Below, piece by piece: positions 16,744 to 24,711 of a DNA stretch of 64,000 nucleotides. Position numbers and translations under genes: made by a program. Below the pieces are notes generated by a model that was not told the origin of the DNA, did no database searches, and was given only the letters and a program-made list of their open reading frames with translations. This DNA is from Croceicoccus bisphenolivorans (GTDB taxonomy: Bacteria > Pseudomonadota > Alphaproteobacteria > Sphingomonadales > Sphingomonadaceae), in NCBI RefSeq assembly GCF_001634625.1, contig NZ_LRSE01000004.1, positions 186,001 to 250,000 of the forward strand, written 5' to 3'. Each line of letters begins with the position of its first letter. The first letter of the stretch is position 1.

Positions 16744-17421
16744 ATGCGTATCCTGATTGTCGAGGACGAGCCGACGCTGGGCAACCAGCTCAAGACCACG
16801 CTGGAGCAGACCGGCTATGCCGTCGATCTGTCCACCGATGGCGAGGATGGCCATTTCCTTGGTTCCACCGAAGAGTACGATGCCGTCGTGCTCGATCTTG
16901 GCCTGCCGGAAATCGACGGGCTGACCGTGCTGGGCATGTGGCGGCGCGAGGGGCGCAATTTCCCCGTGCTGGTGCTGACTGCGCGCGACAGCTGGTCGGA
17001 CAAGGTGGCGGGGCTGGACGCGGGTGCGGACGATTACCTTGCCAAGCCGTTCCAGACAGAGGAACTGATCGCCCGCCTGCGCGCGCTGATCCGTCGTTCG
17101 ACCGGCAATGCATCCAGCGAACTGACAGCGGGCGACGTGCGGCTGGACACCCGTTCGGGCCGCGTCACTCTGAACGGCGAGCCGGTCAAGCTGACCGCGC
17201 AGGAATACAAGCTGCTGAGCTACCTGATGCACCACAAGGGCAAGGTCGTCAGCCGCACAGAGCTTATCGAACACATCTACGATCAGGACTTCGATCGCGA
17301 TTCGAACACTATCGAGGTGTTCGTCACCCGCATCCGCAAGAAGCTGGGCGCGGACGTGATCACGACCATACGTGGCCTTGGATACAGCCTCGACGACCCC
17401 GCCGACCAGCCGCGCGGCTGA
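16744..17421 (+). CDS. OmpR/PhoP-family response regulator
   Basis: This 225-residue regulator has a receiver domain (residues 1-120) with the acidic pair ED at 7-8, phosphoacceptor Asp51 in VVLDLGLP, and the conserved lysine in YLAKPF. A winged-helix DNA-binding domain (about 130-220) ends with EVFVTRIRKKLG and TIRGLGYSL. The ATG at 16744 is preceded by CGGAGAG and begins with the family-typical MRILIVEDE. The frame extends 57 bp further upstream without a good start. The kinase gene overlaps its 3' end. Confidence 0.92.
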   Translation: MRILIVEDEPTLGNQLKTTLEQTGYAVDLSTDGEDGHFLGSTEEYDAVVLDLGLPEIDGLTVLGMWRREGRNFPVLVLTARDSWSDKVAGLDAGADDYLAKPFQTEELIARLRALIRRSTGNASSELTAGDVRLDTRSGRVTLNGEPVKLTAQEYKLLSYLMHHKGKVVSRTELIEHIYDQDFDRDSNTIEVFVTRIRKKLGADVITTIRGLGYSLDDPADQPRG

Positions 17422-18898
17422 GCCGGACGCGACCGGAAGGGAAGAGGGCGCTGCTGCGTCCTCCTCCCGCGCGTCTGCCTCACGCCTGTCGAAACGGCGC
17501 CTGACCATCGCGCGCCGGCTGGTGCTGCCGGACAGGCTGCTGGGCGCCGGTCACACCGGTTCGCTGTCGCGGCGCATGATGCTGATCGCGATCGGCTGGA
17601 TCGTGTTCCTGTTGCTGATCGGCGGCCTTGCCCTCGATCGCACGCTGTCGGGCCTCATTACCCGCAATTTCGACGAACAGCTGGAATACATGCTGACGGC
17701 GATGGTCGCTTCGGCAGAGATCGGCCCCGATGGCGAAGTGTTCTTCTCCCGCCCGCTTGGCGACCAGCGTTTCCTCGAACCGAACTCCGGCCTTTACTGG
17801 CAGATCACGGGTGAGGGGCACGAGGATTTTCCATCCCGCTCGCTGTGGGATCGCACCTTGCAGGTGAAGCCTGCCGATCATGTCGAGCCGATGGTCTACG
17901 ACAGCGGACAGTTCGGCGGAGAGCCGCTGCGCGTGATGCAGCGGCCGATCCTGCTTCCGGGCAGCGATACGCAGTGGTGGTTCGTTGTCGCCGCCAGTCG
18001 CGAGGAGCTGAACGCGCAGATCGCCCGCTTCCGCTCTATCCTTGCCTACAGCTTCGTGGTGCTGGGCGGCGGGCTGATCATGATGGCGGCGCTGCAGACA
18101 TGGCTCGGTCTGTCGCCGCTACGAGGCGTGCGCCGCGCGATCCAGCGTATCCGCCTGACGGGCGAGAACCGCGTGACCGAACCGCTGCCGCTGGAAGTCC
18201 AGCCGATGGTGGAGGAACTGAATGCGCTGCTCGCCCATTCGGAAAAGCAGGCGGAAGAAGCGCGCGCCCATGCGGGCAATCTAGCCCATGCGTTGAAGAC
18301 GCCGCTCACAGTGCTGAACAATGCCGCTGCCGCGCACGACCCCGATCTCGACCAGCTGGTCCAGCGCGAAGCGGCGACGATGCGGCGGCAGGTCGACCAT
18401 CACCTTGCCCGCGCCCGCGCCGTGGGCCGACGGGCGACCGGCCTTGCCCGCGCGGATGTGCGCGAAGCGGCAGAGGCGGTGGAGCGCGCGGTATCGCGGC
18501 TATACCAGCATGTACGGTTCGACCTTGCGGGCGCAAAGGAAGGCGACGCGCTCGTCGCGCTGGAGCGGCAGGACCTCGACGAAATTCTTGGCAACTGCAT
18601 CGAGAACGCGGCGAAATACGGCGGCGGCAGTGTTTTCGTGACGGTCGATGCCGTGCCGGAAGACCGGATGTGCAAGGTGTGGATAGAGGATGACGGACCG
18701 GGCATTCCCGAAGTAGAGCGGCAACGAATTTTCGATCGCGGCGCGCGGCTCGATACGAACAAGCCGGGCACCGGCCTTGGCCTCGCCATCGTACGGGATG
18801 TCGTTGAAATATATGGCGGTTCGGTCGCGCTTGGTGAAAGCGAGGACCTTGGCGGCCTGCTGATCGAATTGTCCTTGCCGCGCACCGCCAGCGCATAA
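17372..18898 (+). CDS. PhoQ-like sensor histidine kinase
   Basis: This membrane kinase is 508 residues if started at the GTG at 17372, which overlaps the response regulator by 50 bp; a GTG at 17522 is an alternative. Two transmembrane helices (about residues 70-92 and 225-245) flank a periplasmic sensor domain of roughly 130 residues. A HAMP-like segment follows, then the H-box LAHALKTPL with His306, the N-box NCIENAAKYGG and G-boxes EDDGPGIP and GTGLGLAI. HALKTPL is the PhoQ-type variant. It is expected to phosphorylate the upstream regulator; the signal is unknown. Confidence 0.88.
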   Translation: MALDTASTTPPTSRAAEPDATGREEGAAASSSRASASRLSKRRLTIARRLVLPDRLLGAGHTGSLSRRMMLIAIGWIVFLLLIGGLALDRTLSGLITRNFDEQLEYMLTAMVASAEIGPDGEVFFSRPLGDQRFLEPNSGLYWQITGEGHEDFPSRSLWDRTLQVKPADHVEPMVYDSGQFGGEPLRVMQRPILLPGSDTQWWFVVAASREELNAQIARFRSILAYSFVVLGGGLIMMAALQTWLGLSPLRGVRRAIQRIRLTGENRVTEPLPLEVQPMVEELNALLAHSEKQAEEARAHAGNLAHALKTPLTVLNNAAAAHDPDLDQLVQREAATMRRQVDHHLARARAVGRRATGLARADVREAAEAVERAVSRLYQHVRFDLAGAKEGDALVALERQDLDEILGNCIENAAKYGGGSVFVTVDAVPEDRMCKVWIEDDGPGIPEVERQRIFDRGARLDTNKPGTGLGLAIVRDVVEIYGGSVALGESEDLGGLLIELSLPRTASA

Positions 18899-19004
18899 TG
18901 CCGCCGCTATCGTCCCGGATTTGCCGAAGTCGCTACAGGTCGTTAATATTGTTGGCGTAAACCCCGGTTGGAATTGCCGACTTGAAGGGGTTGGAAACGT
19001 GGGC

Positions 19005-19457
19005 ATGGCAATGGCTCAAGTACAGGATCAGCGCCGGGCGGACCGTGTACCGGTCAGGCTTGTCACGTCCCACGACGGCGGCAACTATCCGCTGACCCTG
19101 CTCAACCTATCCACCACCGGCATGCTGCTCAGCAGCCCGCGTTCGTTGCGGGTGGGCGACAAGGTGCAGGTAGAACTGCCCGAAATCGGATCGACCACGG
19201 CGCAAGTGATGTGGAGCGATACCGACGAATATGGCTGCCAGTTCATGCAGCCGATCCCCGAATCGGTCGTCTTCGCCGCGGAAGCAGCCTCTCGCCGCAA
19301 CCGTTCGCACCCTTCGCGCCAGCCCGAAGCGCGCCGCAGGATGGTGATGGAACACCACGGCCGTAACGACGAGACCCGCGCGCTGGTCCTGCTGATCGTA
19401 TTCCTCGCCGTGACGGTGGTGCTGTTCTACGCCGCGCAGGCGATTTTCACGAACTGA
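19005..19457 (+). CDS. PilZ domain protein with C-terminal membrane helix
   Basis: This 150-residue protein has a PilZ domain (residues 8-95) with QRRADRVPVRL as the c-di-GMP-binding RxxxR-like motif and NLSTTGMLL as the [DN]xSxxG motif. It ends in one transmembrane helix (about 128-146, LVLLIVFLAVTVVLFYAA), so the domain is probably tethered on the cytoplasmic side. The ATG at 19005 was preferred to a TTG at 18921. It could respond to c-di-GMP from the GGDEF-EAL protein at 3671, but no link is shown. Confidence 0.8.
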   Translation: MAMAQVQDQRRADRVPVRLVTSHDGGNYPLTLLNLSTTGMLLSSPRSLRVGDKVQVELPEIGSTTAQVMWSDTDEYGCQFMQPIPESVVFAAEAASRRNRSHPSRQPEARRRMVMEHHGRNDETRALVLLIVFLAVTVVLFYAAQAIFTN

Positions 19458-19487
19458 CCGGGCTCTCGACTCGATCCGGCGGAAGGA

Positions 19488-19811
19488 TCAGGCGCCGCGT
19501 GCCCGTTCGTGGTGGCGGATCACCTCGTCGATGATGAAGCGCAGGAATTTCTCCGAAAATTCCGGATCGAGATCGGCGTCCTCCGCCAGCTTGCGCAGGC
19601 GCGCGATCTGGCTTGCCTCGCGGCCCGGATCGGCTGGCGGCAGGGCAGTCGTCGCCTTGTACTCGCCCACCGCCTTGGTGATGCGGAAGCGTTCGGCCAG
19701 CATGTGAATCAGCGCCGCATCGATATTGTCGATGCTCTTGCGATAGCCTGCGAGCACGCCATCCGGCCCGGTTGCTGTATTTTCGCCCATGGTGTCGTTC
19801 GATCCGTTCAT
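19488..19811 (-). CDS. Chorismate mutase (AroQ type)
   Basis: This stand-alone chorismate mutase of about 107 residues makes prephenate for phenylalanine and tyrosine. The helix-1 pattern YRKSIDNIDAALIHMLAERF and the following ITKAVGEYKA are typical of the AroQ fold, and the C-terminal FLRFIIDEVIRHHE completes the all-helical domain. ATG codons at 19811 and 19790 are both possible starts. It is divergent from the polyprenyl synthase gene. No dehydratase domain is fused. Confidence 0.85.
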   Translation of the reverse strand: MNGSNDTMGENTATGPDGVLAGYRKSIDNIDAALIHMLAERFRITKAVGEYKATTALPPADPGREASQIARLRKLAEDADLDPEFSEKFLRFIIDEVIRHHERARGA

Positions 19812-19938
19812 GGGCGCAGGCCCTAGCAAAGGCGATCGGCTGCGCGCAAACGCTGATCGCTGGCGATACCCTGTGATATTGGTCGAATCGCCGGAAAACG
19901 GCTTGCCATGATGCGCCGCAACGCCCAAACGGTCGCGC

Positions 19939-20949
19939 GTGAACGCGACCGTACATCAAATGCCCCGCAACGCGCCTTCGCTGGCCCCTGTCCTCGACCT
20001 GACGGCGGACGGCATGAACTGCGTGAACCAGATCATCCTCGATCGCATGCAGTCGAAGATTCCGCTGATTCCGGCACTCGCCGGCCACCTGATCGCGGGC
20101 GGCGGCAAGCGGATGCGCCCGATGCTGACATTGGCCAGCGCGGCGCTGCTGGAATACGAAGGCAGCCGACATCACAAGCTGGCCGCGGCTGTCGAATTCA
20201 TCCACACCGCGACGCTGCTGCACGACGATGTCGTCGACGGATCGGACATGCGGCGCGGCAAGCAGGCGGCGAACGTCGTGTTCGGCAATCCCGCCGCCGT
20301 TCTGGTCGGTGATTTCCTGTTCAGCCGGTCTTTCGAACTGATGGTTGAGGATGGCAGCCTGAAGGTGCTGAAAATCCTGTCGGGCGCCAGCGCGATCATC
20401 GCAGAGGGCGAGGTCGACCAGCTGACCGCCCAGCGCCGCGTGGAAACGGGCGAGGAACAGTACCTTTCCATCATCGGCGCGAAAACGGCCGCCCTGTTCG
20501 CCGCCGCCTGCCGCATCGCCGCCGTGGTGGCCGAACGCGACCCCGCGATCGAACAGAAGCTGGACGATTATGGCCGCAACCTCGGCATCGCGTTCCAGCT
20601 GGTGGACGATGCGATCGACTACGATTCGGAAGTCGGCGAAAGCGGCAAGGACAAGGGCGACGATTTCCGCGAAGGCAAGATGACCCTGCCGGTGATCCTT
20701 GCCTATGCGCGCGGCAACGCGGAAGAGCGCAGCTTCTGGCAGGATGCGATGCGCGGCAAGCGTTCCTCTGACGAGGATCTGGCCCATGCCACGTCGCTGA
20801 TCGCCAAGCACGGCACCGTTGCCGACACGCGCGAACGGGCGAAGCACTTTGCCAACCGCGCGATCGACGCCATTTCCGGCTTCCCCGCCAACGAGGCGCG
20901 GGCCGCGATGATCGAAGCGGCGCAGTTCGCGGTTTCCCGCCGCTTCTGA
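19939..20949 (+). CDS. Polyprenyl diphosphate synthase (ubiquinone side chain)
   Basis: This 336-residue trans-prenyltransferase condenses isopentenyl diphosphate with allylic substrates, most likely to make the long ubiquinone tail. The first aspartate-rich motif is LLHDDVVDGSDMRRG and the second is LVDDAIDYD; GGKRMRP and the KTAALF segment are also present. The GTG at 19939 gives an N terminus resembling relatives; an ATG at 19960 is the alternative. hrpB follows after 8 bp. Chain length (octa- versus decaprenyl) cannot be read from sequence. Confidence 0.9.
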   Translation: MNATVHQMPRNAPSLAPVLDLTADGMNCVNQIILDRMQSKIPLIPALAGHLIAGGGKRMRPMLTLASAALLEYEGSRHHKLAAAVEFIHTATLLHDDVVDGSDMRRGKQAANVVFGNPAAVLVGDFLFSRSFELMVEDGSLKVLKILSGASAIIAEGEVDQLTAQRRVETGEEQYLSIIGAKTAALFAAACRIAAVVAERDPAIEQKLDDYGRNLGIAFQLVDDAIDYDSEVGESGKDKGDDFREGKMTLPVILAYARGNAEERSFWQDAMRGKRSSDEDLAHATSLIAKHGTVADTRERAKHFANRAIDAISGFPANEARAAMIEAAQFAVSRRF

Positions 20950-20957
20950 GTTCCGGT

Positions 20958-23384
20958 ATGGCAATGAGCCTGCCGGTCGAAGCTGTCCTACCCGACCTTC
21001 TGGCCGCATTGAGCGGGCAGACCGGCGCTGTCCTGATCGCGCCGCCCGGTGCCGGCAAGACGACCGCAGTCGCCCCTGCGCTGATTGGCGAGGGCTGGTG
21101 CGACGGCCAGATCCTCCTCCTCAGCCCCCGCCGCGTGGCCGCACGCGCCGCCGCCGAACGCATGGCCGAGATGCGGGGAGAGAAGGCGGGAGAGACTGTC
21201 GGCTACGCCACCCGCATGGACACCCGCGTCGGCAAGGACACGCGCATCGTCGTCATGACAGAGGCGATCTTCGTGAACCGCATTGTCGCCGATCCGGACT
21301 TGCCGGGCGTGAGCGCGGTTTTGTTCGACGAGGCGCACGAGCGGCATCTCGACAGCGATCTCGGCCTTGCACTCGCCATCGAAAGCCGCGCCGTGCTGCG
21401 CGAGGACCTGCGCATTCTGGTTATGAGCGCCACCATCGACGGTGCCCGCTTTGCCCGCCTGCTGGGCGATGGCACGCCGGTCATCGAAAGCGAGGGCAAG
21501 GCATGGCCGCTGCGCATCGCATGGCTGGGCGCAAAGGCGGAGCAGCGGACCGACGAACAAGTGGCAAGCGCGGTACTGACCGCCTGGCGCGAGGAAGAGG
21601 GCGACATCCTCGCCTTCCTGCCCGGCGTGGGCGAGATCGAACGCGTGCGCGAGCGGCTGGAGCAGCGACTTCCGGACGTGCCGATCCTGCCCCTGCACGG
21701 CCAAGTCGAACCGGCGGCGCAGCGGCTCGCCATCCGGCGAGATCCGGAAGGGCGCCGCCGCATCGTTCTGGCAACCGCGATTGCGGAAACTTCGCTGACG
21801 CTGGATGGCGTATCGGTCGTCGTCGATGCGGGCCTGTCGCGCCATGCTGAATTCGACATCGCGGCGGGGACCAGCCACCTTGTCACCCGCCGCGCCAGCC
21901 GCGCCGCCGCCGCCCAGCGCGCGGGCCGCGCCGCACGGCAGGGCCCCGGTGTTGCCTATCGCCTGTGGGAAGAGGCGGGCCATGCCGGCCGCCCGGAATT
22001 CGATCCGCCGGAGATCGCGACCGCCGATCTTGCGCCGCTGACATTGTCGCTGGCCCGTTGGGGAGAGGCGGACCCGCTGCGCCTGCCGTGGCTGGATGCG
22101 CCGCCCGCATCTGCGCTTTCCGGTGCGCGGGAGCGGCTGTCCGCGATGGGCGCGCTGGACGAGGCGGGGCATATCACCCCGTTCGGCGAGCAATTGTCCG
22201 AGCTGCCGATGGACCCTGTGCATGCCGCGATGGTGTTGTTCGGCGCGCGGGCCGGGCAAGCACGGATTGCCGCGCGCATGGCGCTGCTGTTGCAGGAACG
22301 CGGACTTGGCGGGCGAGGGGAAGACCTTTTGCAGCGCCTGTCGCGTCTGGATGGAGAGCGGGGCCGCCGTGCCGATGCCGCGCGGCGTCTGGCCGACGGC
22401 TGGGCGAAGCGGGCCGAAAAACTGGCCGGTGGCGCAACTGACGGGGGCGGTGCGGTCGCGTTTGTGGCGCTGGCCATCCCCGGCAATGTTGCCCGCCGCC
22501 GCGATGCGAGCGGGGAGAACTGGCTTTCCGCATCGGGGCGCGGCTTCACGCTGGACCCGGCATCGCCACTGGCGCGGGAGGAGTGGCTTGCCATCGGAGA
22601 TGCGCAGGGTCAGGCGAAAGGCGCGCGGATCACGGCGGCGGCATCGTTGGGCGCAGCCGAGGTCGAGGCCCTTTTCGCCGACCGGATCGGGCGGCGTTCG
22701 GTTCTGAACTGGAACGATGGCGAAGGGCGTGTAGAGGCGCGCCTGCAACGGCGGCTGGGCGCGATCACGCTGGCCAGCGGGCCGGACCCGAAGCCCGATC
22801 CCGATGCTGTGGCCGCGCTTCTGCTGGAAAAGGCCGTCGACCGGATCGATGCCATCGTACCCCGTGCTTTGCTGGCTCGCGCGGCGCATGTCGATATTGC
22901 CGAACTGGGCGTGGAAGCGCTGGCCGAAAGCGCGGCTGACTGGTTGTTGCCGCTGCTGCACGGTCGGCGCGATCTCGATATAGGCAAGGGCACGGTTACA
23001 GATGCGGTGCTCGCGCGGATCGACTGGGATACGCGCCAGCGGCTCGACCGGCTGGCCCCGCGCGAATTCGCCAGCCCGGCCGGCACCCACCATGCCATCG
23101 ACTATGCGGGAGAGAGTGCCCCTTCGGTCGAAGTGCGGGTGCAGGCACTGTTCGGGCTGGATTCGCACCCGATGATCGGCACCACGCCGCTCCTGCTCAA
23201 CCTGACCAGCCCGGCGGGCCGCCCGATCCAGGCAACGCGCGACCTGCCCGGATTCTGGCGCGGCAGCTGGGCCGATGTCGCCAAGGATATGAAGGGCCGA
23301 TACCCCAAACACCGCTGGCCGGAGCGTCCGTGGGAAGAAAAACCCAGCCTGAAGACCAAGAATGCCTTCGCCAAGGGCTCGTGA
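20958..23384 (+). CDS. hrpB: ATP-dependent helicase HrpB
   Basis: This 808-residue DEAH-box helicase has Walker A APPGAGKTT (about residue 28), the DEAH box in FDEAHERHLD, motif III MSATID and a C-terminal HrpB domain ending with the family-typical WPERPWE. Length is that of full HrpB. The protein is widespread in proteobacteria but its cellular substrate is not well defined. It is only 8 bp downstream of the polyprenyl synthase gene. The start could also be the second ATG at 20964. Confidence 0.93.
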   Translation: MAMSLPVEAVLPDLLAALSGQTGAVLIAPPGAGKTTAVAPALIGEGWCDGQILLLSPRRVAARAAAERMAEMRGEKAGETVGYATRMDTRVGKDTRIVVMTEAIFVNRIVADPDLPGVSAVLFDEAHERHLDSDLGLALAIESRAVLREDLRILVMSATIDGARFARLLGDGTPVIESEGKAWPLRIAWLGAKAEQRTDEQVASAVLTAWREEEGDILAFLPGVGEIERVRERLEQRLPDVPILPLHGQVEPAAQRLAIRRDPEGRRRIVLATAIAETSLTLDGVSVVVDAGLSRHAEFDIAAGTSHLVTRRASRAAAAQRAGRAARQGPGVAYRLWEEAGHAGRPEFDPPEIATADLAPLTLSLARWGEADPLRLPWLDAPPASALSGARERLSAMGALDEAGHITPFGEQLSELPMDPVHAAMVLFGARAGQARIAARMALLLQERGLGGRGEDLLQRLSRLDGERGRRADAARRLADGWAKRAEKLAGGATDGGGAVAFVALAIPGNVARRRDASGENWLSASGRGFTLDPASPLAREEWLAIGDAQGQAKGARITAAASLGAAEVEALFADRIGRRSVLNWNDGEGRVEARLQRRLGAITLASGPDPKPDPDAVAALLLEKAVDRIDAIVPRALLARAAHVDIAELGVEALAESAADWLLPLLHGRRDLDIGKGTVTDAVLARIDWDTRQRLDRLAPREFASPAGTHHAIDYAGESAPSVEVRVQALFGLDSHPMIGTTPLLLNLTSPAGRPIQATRDLPGFWRGSWADVAKDMKGRYPKHRWPERPWEEKPSLKTKNAFAKGS

Positions 23385-23487
23385 AGGGCGTTGCGCACTT
23401 GAGCCAAGCAGGAGAATCGCTTATCCGGCCCGCGAAGCGAGAGCCGCAAGGCCGAATGGCCGCCCGAGCTTATTGCGAGGAAGCCAA

Positions 23488-23505
23488 GGGGCGCGGATGC
23501 GCCCC
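23488..23505. terminator. GC hairpin between hrpB and the NDUFS4-like gene
   Basis: GGGGCGC (23488-23494) and GCGCCCC (23499-23505) form a perfect 7-bp stem with loop GGAT. There is no U tract, so it may be a factor-dependent 3' end or part of a dispersed repeat spanning the 148-bp gap, where no gene is visible. Confidence 0.4.
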
Positions 23506-23532
23506 GTCCGGCGTTTGAGGGACACTGAAAAC

Positions 23533-23811
23533 ATGCCTGCCCGTATCTACCAGCGTCCGAAGAATGCCATGCAGTCCGGCCGCGCCCGCACGTCCGACTG
23601 GGTGCTTGATTTCGTGCCTGCCGAAGCGAAAAAGCCGGATCCGCTGATGGGCTGGGCCGGATCGGGCGATACGCAGCAGCAGGTTCAGCTGAGCTTCCCC
23701 GATGCCGAAGCGGCCGCAGCCTATGCCGCGAAATACGGGATAGAGGCGCACGTTGTGGCAACGCCGCCCCGCCGCCTGAAGCTTCAGGCCTACGCCGACA
23801 ATTTCCGTTAA
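23533..23811 (+). CDS. NDUFS4-like complex I accessory subunit
   Basis: This 92-residue protein belongs to the ETC complex I subunit family (NDUFS4 / 18-kDa subunit), an accessory subunit of NADH:quinone oxidoreductase found in alphaproteobacteria and mitochondria. The pattern ARIYQRPKNAMQSGRARTSDW, then DPLMGWAGSGDTQQQVQLSF and FPDAEAAAAYAAKYGI is characteristic. It is encoded apart from any nuo operon here, as is usual. The ATG at 23533 begins the conserved N terminus. Confidence 0.9.
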   Translation: MPARIYQRPKNAMQSGRARTSDWVLDFVPAEAKKPDPLMGWAGSGDTQQQVQLSFPDAEAAAAYAAKYGIEAHVVATPPRRLKLQAYADNFR

Positions 23812-23825
23812 ACAGCTGCGCCGGA

Positions 23826-24326
23826 TCAGGCGATCACGGCGTCCGACAGAAGGGCGCTGATCGCCCCCATGCGCCAGGTGATCTTGCCTTTCTTATAGGC
23901 TGCGCGGCAATCGGTCGCGTCGTGGCCGATGTCTTCCGCGATCAGCGGCGTATCGGTCAGGCCCGGCCCTTCGAAGCGAAGATCGTCGCATTCCCCGTCG
24001 CGGGCAAAGTCGCTGGTATCGTCACCCCAGATGATTTCCGCTTCGCCGGACAGGCGGATGAACAGCGGGGCGAGCGTGATCTTGCCGGTGCCGAACGCGG
24101 CGCGGCAATCACTGGCGTCGCGAAAGATATCGTCGGGCAGCAGCGGCGTTTCGGTCATCCCTTCGCCGGTGAAGCGCAAGTCGTCGCATTCCCCGTCATT
24201 CGCGAAATCGCCCGCATCATCGCCGAAATCGATCCCGTCAAAAGATCCCGCCTGCGCGGGCATGACCGGCGTGGTGGCCAGTGCCAGCGCGATCAGCGGA
24301 GCGGTAAGGATGCGTTCTTTCATCAT
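23826..24326 (-). CDS. Secreted protein with two 50-residue tandem repeats
   Basis: This 166-residue protein has a signal peptide (cleavage near MPAQA-GS) followed by two tandem repeats of about 52 residues. Each carries the pattern GDD..DFA.DGECDDLRF.G.G.T.TPL...DI..DA.DCRAA...GKIT, rich in aspartate with two cysteines per copy, suggesting a disulfide and perhaps divalent-cation binding. Related repeats occur in other alphaproteobacterial exported proteins but I know no function. Start at 24326 or the adjacent ATG at 24323. It ends 15 bp from the convergent NDUFS4-like gene. Confidence 0.8.
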   Translation of the reverse strand: MMKERILTAPLIALALATTPVMPAQAGSFDGIDFGDDAGDFANDGECDDLRFTGEGMTETPLLPDDIFRDASDCRAAFGTGKITLAPLFIRLSGEAEIIWGDDTSDFARDGECDDLRFEGPGLTDTPLIAEDIGHDATDCRAAYKKGKITWRMGAISALLSDAVIA

Positions 24327-24484
24327 GCGATTAACCTTCGAAACCGTGTTTGTATCCCTATCACTCGCGCGGAAACCGGCCAATCGCGGTAACCATACGT
24401 GGTAACGGGCGTCCCGTTGCGGGACCGTTCGGCACATGCCGGCGGGGCTTGTCATTGGCCGCGAACATCGCCATATCGCGCATC

Positions 24485-24576
24485 GGGAGTCGGGTGGACG
24501 TTCGCGTCCGCCAACCTGGTCAGGTCCGGAAGGAAGCAGCCACAACGGATGGCAGCGGGTCGCCCGGCTCCTTTTT
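24485..24576 (+). ncRNA. ffs: Signal recognition particle RNA (4.5S, small bacterial type)
   Basis: The SRP hallmark GGTCAGGTCCGGAAGGAAGC occurs at about 24518-24537. The 5' end GGAGTCGGGTGG pairs with the 3' CGCCCGGCTCC, giving one long hairpin of about 87 nt, and TTTTT follows at 24572, an intrinsic terminator. It binds Ffh for co-translational targeting. dnaX lies just downstream, a neighbourhood seen in many bacteria. Confidence 0.93.
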
Positions 24577-24711
24577 CACTTCGCATCGCTGGATTTCTGC
24601 CCTTGGCTGACCGGGTGTTTTGCGGCGCCATGCGATCGCGCACAGATTTCGGCGGATTCAACCCGCCGTCAGGTTCGACATGCGGGTGAGTGGTCCCTAG
24701 ATTGGCAAGCG

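Noticed and set aside
20988-23312. 774-codon antisense frame over hrpB
   Set aside because: Shadow of a real gene created by high GC; no domain motifs.
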